A DNA stretch of 12,868 bases from Bacteroidales bacterium. Lineage in GTDB: Bacteria; Bacteroidota; Bacteroidia; Bacteroidales; JAAUTT01. The stretch is taken from contig JAAUTT010000038.1 in the NCBI GenBank assembly GCA_012031335.1, positions 1-12,868 of the forward strand. Direction: 5' to 3'. Positions within the stretch are counted from its first letter, which is position 1; every line of letters starts with the position of its first letter. Below the pieces are notes generated by a model, which did no database searches, was not told where the DNA came from, and saw nothing but the letters and a program-made list of their open reading frames with translations. Of this stretch, positions 8,616 to 12,868 are shown piece after piece. A program made the position numbers and the translations under genes.

Positions 8616-9037
8616 TTACAGGGTTATTGTTAAAATATCTCCCGTTAACTCTGTTTTATATTTTGCAAGTGCAGTTGTTGCCGGCCCTTGAATTACAGCT
8701 CCGGCCGTTGTAAATTTTGAACCGTGACATGGACATACTATCTCCGTGCCATTGAACCCAACGGTACACCCCTGATGAGTACATTGTTTCGATAATGCCA
8801 CATAATTACCTGTGCTGACATTTATAATTATCAGGTTATCTTTTGTAATTGCATTGCCAACGTTGGTTAAACCTGAATAGGCAGGATCGGTTAAATCTAT
8901 CGTAATTTTTTTTTGCACCTGGTGGATTCCCGGTAGGATCGGTATCTTCATCACTTTGAACAGGATGTAAGCAGATTACCTGCCAGAATTGTTGAAGTCC
9001 CTAACCCGGCGAGATAGAAAAATTGTCTCCTTTCCAT
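8616..9037 (-). CDS. Rieske [2Fe-2S] protein with Tat-like lipoprotein signal (two frameshifts)
   Basis: Small electron-transfer protein, about 139 residues after correction. The uncorrected frame begins internally near 8954; continuing upstream gives the true start at 9037. The N-terminus MERRQFFYLAG resembles a twin-arginine signal, and LLTSC at 22-26 is a lipobox, so the mature protein would be lipid-anchored at Cys26. An acidic/Pro/Gly linker follows (SSDEDTDPTGNPPG). The Rieske cluster boxes are CTHQGC (Cys85, His87, Cys90) and CPCHGS (Cys101, Cys103, His104): two Cys and two His bind the cluster, and Cys90-Cys103 would form the stabilising disulphide of bc1-type Rieske proteins. Shifts: an extra T at 8955-8957 (removal restores CSSDED) and a length error in the T9 run 8906-8914. 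No cytochrome b, dioxygenase or arsenite-oxidase partner is near, so the redox partner is unknown. Confidence 0.88.
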
Positions 9038-9222
9038 ATATGTTAATTTTGGTTTAGTAGCAAAAAGTTAATACATAACAATTCACTATTTAGAAAGTTT
9101 CAAAATAAGCAGGCGTTTTCTGAAATGGGTTTTGAATTATTTTGAGCAGGTACCCCGATTTGAATGCATTTAAAGAATTCCGTTATGATACACAAGGAGG
9201 TATGATTTATCCGTTAAAAAAG
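9038..9222. other. Intergenic region upstream of the Rieske gene
   Basis: AT-rich gap of 185 bp between the HTCS stop and the Rieske start; both genes run leftward. I see no convincing terminator stem after the HTCS stop, no complete -33/-7 promoter pair for the Rieske gene and no RNA gene. A plus-strand AAGGAGG at 9195-9201 is followed by ATG after a single base and a 15-codon frame; I regard it as chance. Confidence 0.5.
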
Positions 9223-12200
9223 CTAAAATTTCCCTGGCTCGTTCCCCAGTGAGCGCACATACTCAGTTGGCGACATATTAAAATACTTCTGGAAACTATT
9301 GGTGAAATACTGATGAGAGTTAAATCCTACCATATAGGCTATTTCCGAAACATTTAGCTTATCCTGCGCTAACAGATAGGCTGCCTGTTTGAGTCGGATA
9401 GTCCTTATAAACTCTGTTGGGTTTTGATTGGTAATTGCCTTTAATTTCCGGTACAGATGCACCCTGCTGATGTTTAGCACTTTCCCAAGCTTTTCGATAT
9501 TGAGGTCTGTATCTGCAAGATTTTCCTTTACATAATCAATGGCTTTTTGCAGAAATATCTCATCGGCAGAAGTAACTGTCATCTCTTTGGCAATAAAGCT
9601 GGTATTTGCAGCAAATTGCTGTTTCAGCTGTTCCCGTGATTCTATAATCCTATCCACTTTTAATTTTAAAACTGCAGGGTGGAAAGGCTTATGTACATAT
9701 TCGTCGGCTCCTGTTTCCAGACCTTCAATCTCGTTTTCTACCGAAGTTTTTGGCTGTAAGCATTATTACAGGGATATGACTGGTTTCGATAGTGGTTTTA
9801 ATATTTTTGCAGAGCTCAATACCGTCAATTCCGGGCATCATAATATCGCAGATAATGAGGTCGGGCACTTTTTCAAAGGCAAGTTTCCAGCCATCATTCC
9901 CATTGTTTGCTTTCAATACCTGATAATCGCCCGATAGCTCATCGTGCAGGTAATTTAAAATGTCCATATCATCTTCAACAACAAGTACAAGTCCCTGGGA
10001 GGAGTTTTCGCCTTCATCCTGCTGCTCCTCTTCCAGTTTGGAATCGGGGTATAAAATTGATGGTTTCTCAAAATGTTGATAAGCATTACCGCTAACTCCT
10101 TCCGTTAGTATTTCATTTATGGGCAGGTGCGACTTTCCTAATGGGAGCATAATACTAAAAGTACTTCCAAATCCTTCGCGACTTTTTACCTCTATGGTGC
10201 CATGGTGAATTTTTACCAGCTCCCGTGCCAGATGAAGTCCAATCCCGGTGCCAACATTGATCCCTTTCTCCACACTTTCGACCTGGTAAAAACGATCGAA
10301 AATCTTCTCAATATGGTCCTGGCTGATACCCTTACCGGTATCGGAAACTGTAATAGCATACATCCCTGAATCTTTGGTTTTGTTTTGAGGGTTATCTTCA
10401 ACCCTGATGGAAACCGTAATTAACCCGTCGGGCGGAGTAAACCGTATTGCATTAGAAATGAGGTTGAATAATATTTTATCCATTTTTTCGGGATCGATCC
10501 ATACAAAAAGCTCATCGCAACAAGGCTCGAACGATATGTTAATCTTTTGATCGCTGGCCGTTTCATCAAATAATTGAATTATCTCTTTCAGAAAACCAAT
10601 AATTTCAACTCGCCGGGCTTGAAGCTTCAGTTGCACATTTTCAATTTTCTGAAGTTCGAGTAGCTGATTCACCATCCTTTCAAGACGCTTGGTATTTCGG
10701 AATATATAATTGAGATATTTTTTTTGGGGGTCGCTTAAATTGGAATTGATGAGCTTTTCGAGTGGAGCAAGCAGCATTGTCAGCGGTGTACGAATTTCGT
10801 GCGATATATTGGTAAAGAAATGCATTTTACTCTGGTTTATCTCTTCCTGTTTTTCGCGTTCAACTTGTTCCATATGGAGCTGGTTTTTCATGGTAATCCG
10901 GAACATAGCCACCTTGCGGATATAGTAAACAATAATGCCAATAACAATTGTATAAACCAGAAAAGCCCACCAGGTAAGCCAAAACGGAGGTTTAACAATC
11001 AAAACAAGGTTTCGTGACTGGTCTACCCAAACTCCGTCGAGGTCGGTAGACTTTATCTTTAATGTATAGGTGCCTGGTTTGAGGTTTGTAAAGGTTGTAT
11101 AACGTTGCTGATAATCCTTTATTTCCCAGTTTTTGCTGAATCCGTCGAGCATAACCGCATATCTTATTTTTCGGGTACCGAGAAATTGATGGCAGCAAAT
11201 TCGAGTGTGATGCTTTTATGGGAATAGTTGAGCACAATGGAATCGGTCTCGTTGATATCATATTTCAGAATACTGTTTTCGTTTTTGGAATTGGGAGTAA
11301 TCAACTGATCGAAAACTTTGAAACTTGTAAAAATAAGGTTTGGCTTAACAGGGTTGTTGGTGATGCTGTCGGGTAAAAAGTAAACAAGCCCGTCGACACC
11401 TCCAAAATATATATACCCATTCTCGTCGGAGTACGATGCTCCGGGACGATATTCATTGCAGGGCAGCCCGTCGTATTCATAGTAATTCTGAAATGTACCC
11501 GAAGATATATCGAATTTGGAAATGCCTTTGGTTGTTGAAATCCAGACGTTGTTCTTCTTGTCGATTTCTATAGCCATTACCGAATTCCCTGAAAGCCCCT
11601 GCTCGGTGCTGAATCTTTGCATTTTCCCGCCTTGTTTAAAGCAGTACAACCCTGATAAGGTTCCAATCCAGATGTTTCCCGATTTATCCTGTTTAACTTC
11701 AAAAATAACCTCATTTACAAAATCGCCATTACTCATCTGAAAAGACCGGAAAGTATCTGCTTTTTTATTCCAGGCAAACAACCCATTGTAGGTACCAATC
11801 CAAAGGGTGCTATCGCTGGTATATTCCAAGGCATTGATAAAGGGTTTTATGCTTTGAGTTTTACCTGCTACAACCGGAAAAGAGCTTTGAATTATTTTCT
11901 CCTTTGAAATATCGAGATAGAATAAGCCGCCACCGCAGGTCGCTATCCAAAGATTTCCACCGGAATCTTCAATTAAATCGAAAACATAATTGTTCCATTT
12001 TTCCTTTTCGGCACCAGGCAGGGTGTAGTGTTTCAATAACTTGCCTGCTCCATCGTAACAGTAAATTCCATCAAGATAAGTTCCGATCCATATTCTCCCT
12101 TTTTTATCCTGATATAGCTTAATGATGGCTTTATCAGTCAATTTATCAGGACCGTTGGCGTTAAAAGGCCTGAATTTCTGACTTCCTTTTTCCAGCAGAT

Positions 12201-12868
12201 TTATTCCGCCACCATCGGTTCCAACCCATAATGTTCCGTTCCGGTCCTTCACAATCGATTTAACGATATAATGGCTGAGGTTAAGGTTCGATTTTTTAGA
12301 ATGCCCCAGCGGATGAAATGGTTTTGTGGATGAAATTTTATGGTAAATCCCTCTGAATTGAATACCGAACCACATATCGCCCGACCGGTCTTCATAGCAA
12401 TGCACTTTACCCTTTTGGATATTCGGTAAGTCAATTAGCGCATTTGCATCGGTAATGATATTCCTGTCAGGATCATAAATTTTCAAGCCGTTACGCTCTG
12501 TGCCAACCCAAACGGTCCCTCTGCGATCAGTGGTGATGGAATAAATACCGCCATCGAGTAAATTAGCCGGATTTCCTGAATAACCGGCGTGCTTATAATT
12601 GCCGGTACTCGGATCAAAAAATACAATACCTGCTCTTAAAGTTCCAAAATAATCTGCTTCCTGGTATTTTGATGCACTACCAAAATTGTTCTGTCGGGTA
12701 AGTTGTAGGGTATACCGGTATATTCCTGAAGAGTTAAGAATCGGGTTGTTGCTGTTTCAAAAACAAGTACCCCGTTATCATCGGTCCCGATAATTAAATT
12801 ACCTTTTTATCAATTACTGCCTGATTGTATTTGGAATAAGCAGGCGTACCGTCATTATTAAAACTGAT
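9223..12868 (-). CDS. Hybrid two-component system sensor-regulator, HTCS (N-terminally partial, four frameshifts)
   Basis: One-piece sensor and transcription factor spanning the inner membrane; its start lies beyond the window. From the N-terminus: two-component-regulator propeller repeats with recurring WxGT-type motifs (TVWVGTERNGL, TLWVGTDGGGI, RIWIGTYLDGI, NIWIGTLSGL), a Y_Y_Y domain (ITLEFAAINFSVPEK...YAVMLDGFSKNW...TNLKPGTYTLKIKS), a membrane segment (LTWWAFLVYTIVIGIIVYY), HisKA with FFTNISHEIRTPLTML (His codon 10799-10801), HATPase (NLISNAIRF, DTGKGI, GTGIGLHLAR), a receiver (VVEDD; Asp codon 9845-9847 in IICDIMMPG; KPF), and an AraC-type DNA-binding domain ending near SPTEYVRSLGN. Frame breaks: near 12804-12808 (A missing), about 12650 (T missing), 11167-11171 (A missing; restores PEKIRYAVML), 9747-9751 (extra A; removal restores LTAKTSVENEIEGL). 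HTCS proteins usually sense oligosaccharides and switch on nearby polysaccharide-utilisation genes; none are in view. Confidence 0.93.

Noticed and set aside
9195..9248. Plus-strand mini-ORF of 15 codons after AAGGAGG
   Set aside because: Only one base separates the site from the ATG, the frame runs antisense into the end of the HTCS gene, and the peptide has no recognisable features.
1..12868. tRNA, rRNA, CRISPR arrays, phage or transposase genes
   Set aside because: Reading both strands I saw no regularly spaced direct repeats, no tRNA-like cloverleaf and no integrase or transposase motifs.

Overview
The window looks like chromosomal DNA of a Bacteroidota bacterium, probably in or near the Bacteroidales/Marinilabiliales (inference). 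The grounds are AT-rich intergenic DNA, genes mostly without Shine-Dalgarno sites, tandem FtsX/MacB-type permeases, a TonB-receptor-like outer-membrane protein with a carboxypeptidase-regulatory-like N-terminal domain, and a one-piece hybrid two-component regulator (HTCS: beta-propeller, histidine kinase, receiver, AraC) of the type used by gut and environmental Bacteroidota.

Layout, left to right. Plus strand: the 3' part of one ABC-transporter permease (1-1167) overlaps by ATGA a second, intact permease (1164-2375). A 337-bp intergenic region (2376-2712) holds a REP-like inverted repeat pair plus two perfect palindromes. Next come a sigma-54-activator response regulator (2713-4083) and its overlapping membrane histidine kinase (4067-5372). 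After a 166-bp gap comes a large outer-membrane beta-barrel protein (5539-8440). A 121-bp MITE-like hairpin element (8473-8593) separates this block from the minus-strand genes: a small Tat/lipoprotein Rieske [2Fe-2S] protein (8616-9037) and the HTCS sensor-regulator (9223 to beyond 12868; its N-terminus is outside the window).

How they may work together (inference): the permease pair is the membrane part of a MacB-like export or envelope-remodelling transporter whose ATPase is outside the window. The response regulator/kinase pair is an NtrC/NtrY-type system that could control the permeases or the outer-membrane protein through a sigma-54 promoter, but I found no convincing sigma-54 site here. 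The HTCS would sense a periplasmic ligand, usually an oligosaccharide, but no polysaccharide-utilisation genes are visible.

The most striking property of the window is that every gene except the second permease is broken by single-base indels, about 21 in all, many in homopolymer runs. Correcting each one restores a full-length, well-conserved protein. I read this as uncorrected sequencing or assembly error and not as gene decay. I annotate the genes as whole CDSs with the shift positions listed. I did not find a convincing new biological system. The best non-coding signal is the REP-like pair, whose hairpin stems show compensatory base changes.
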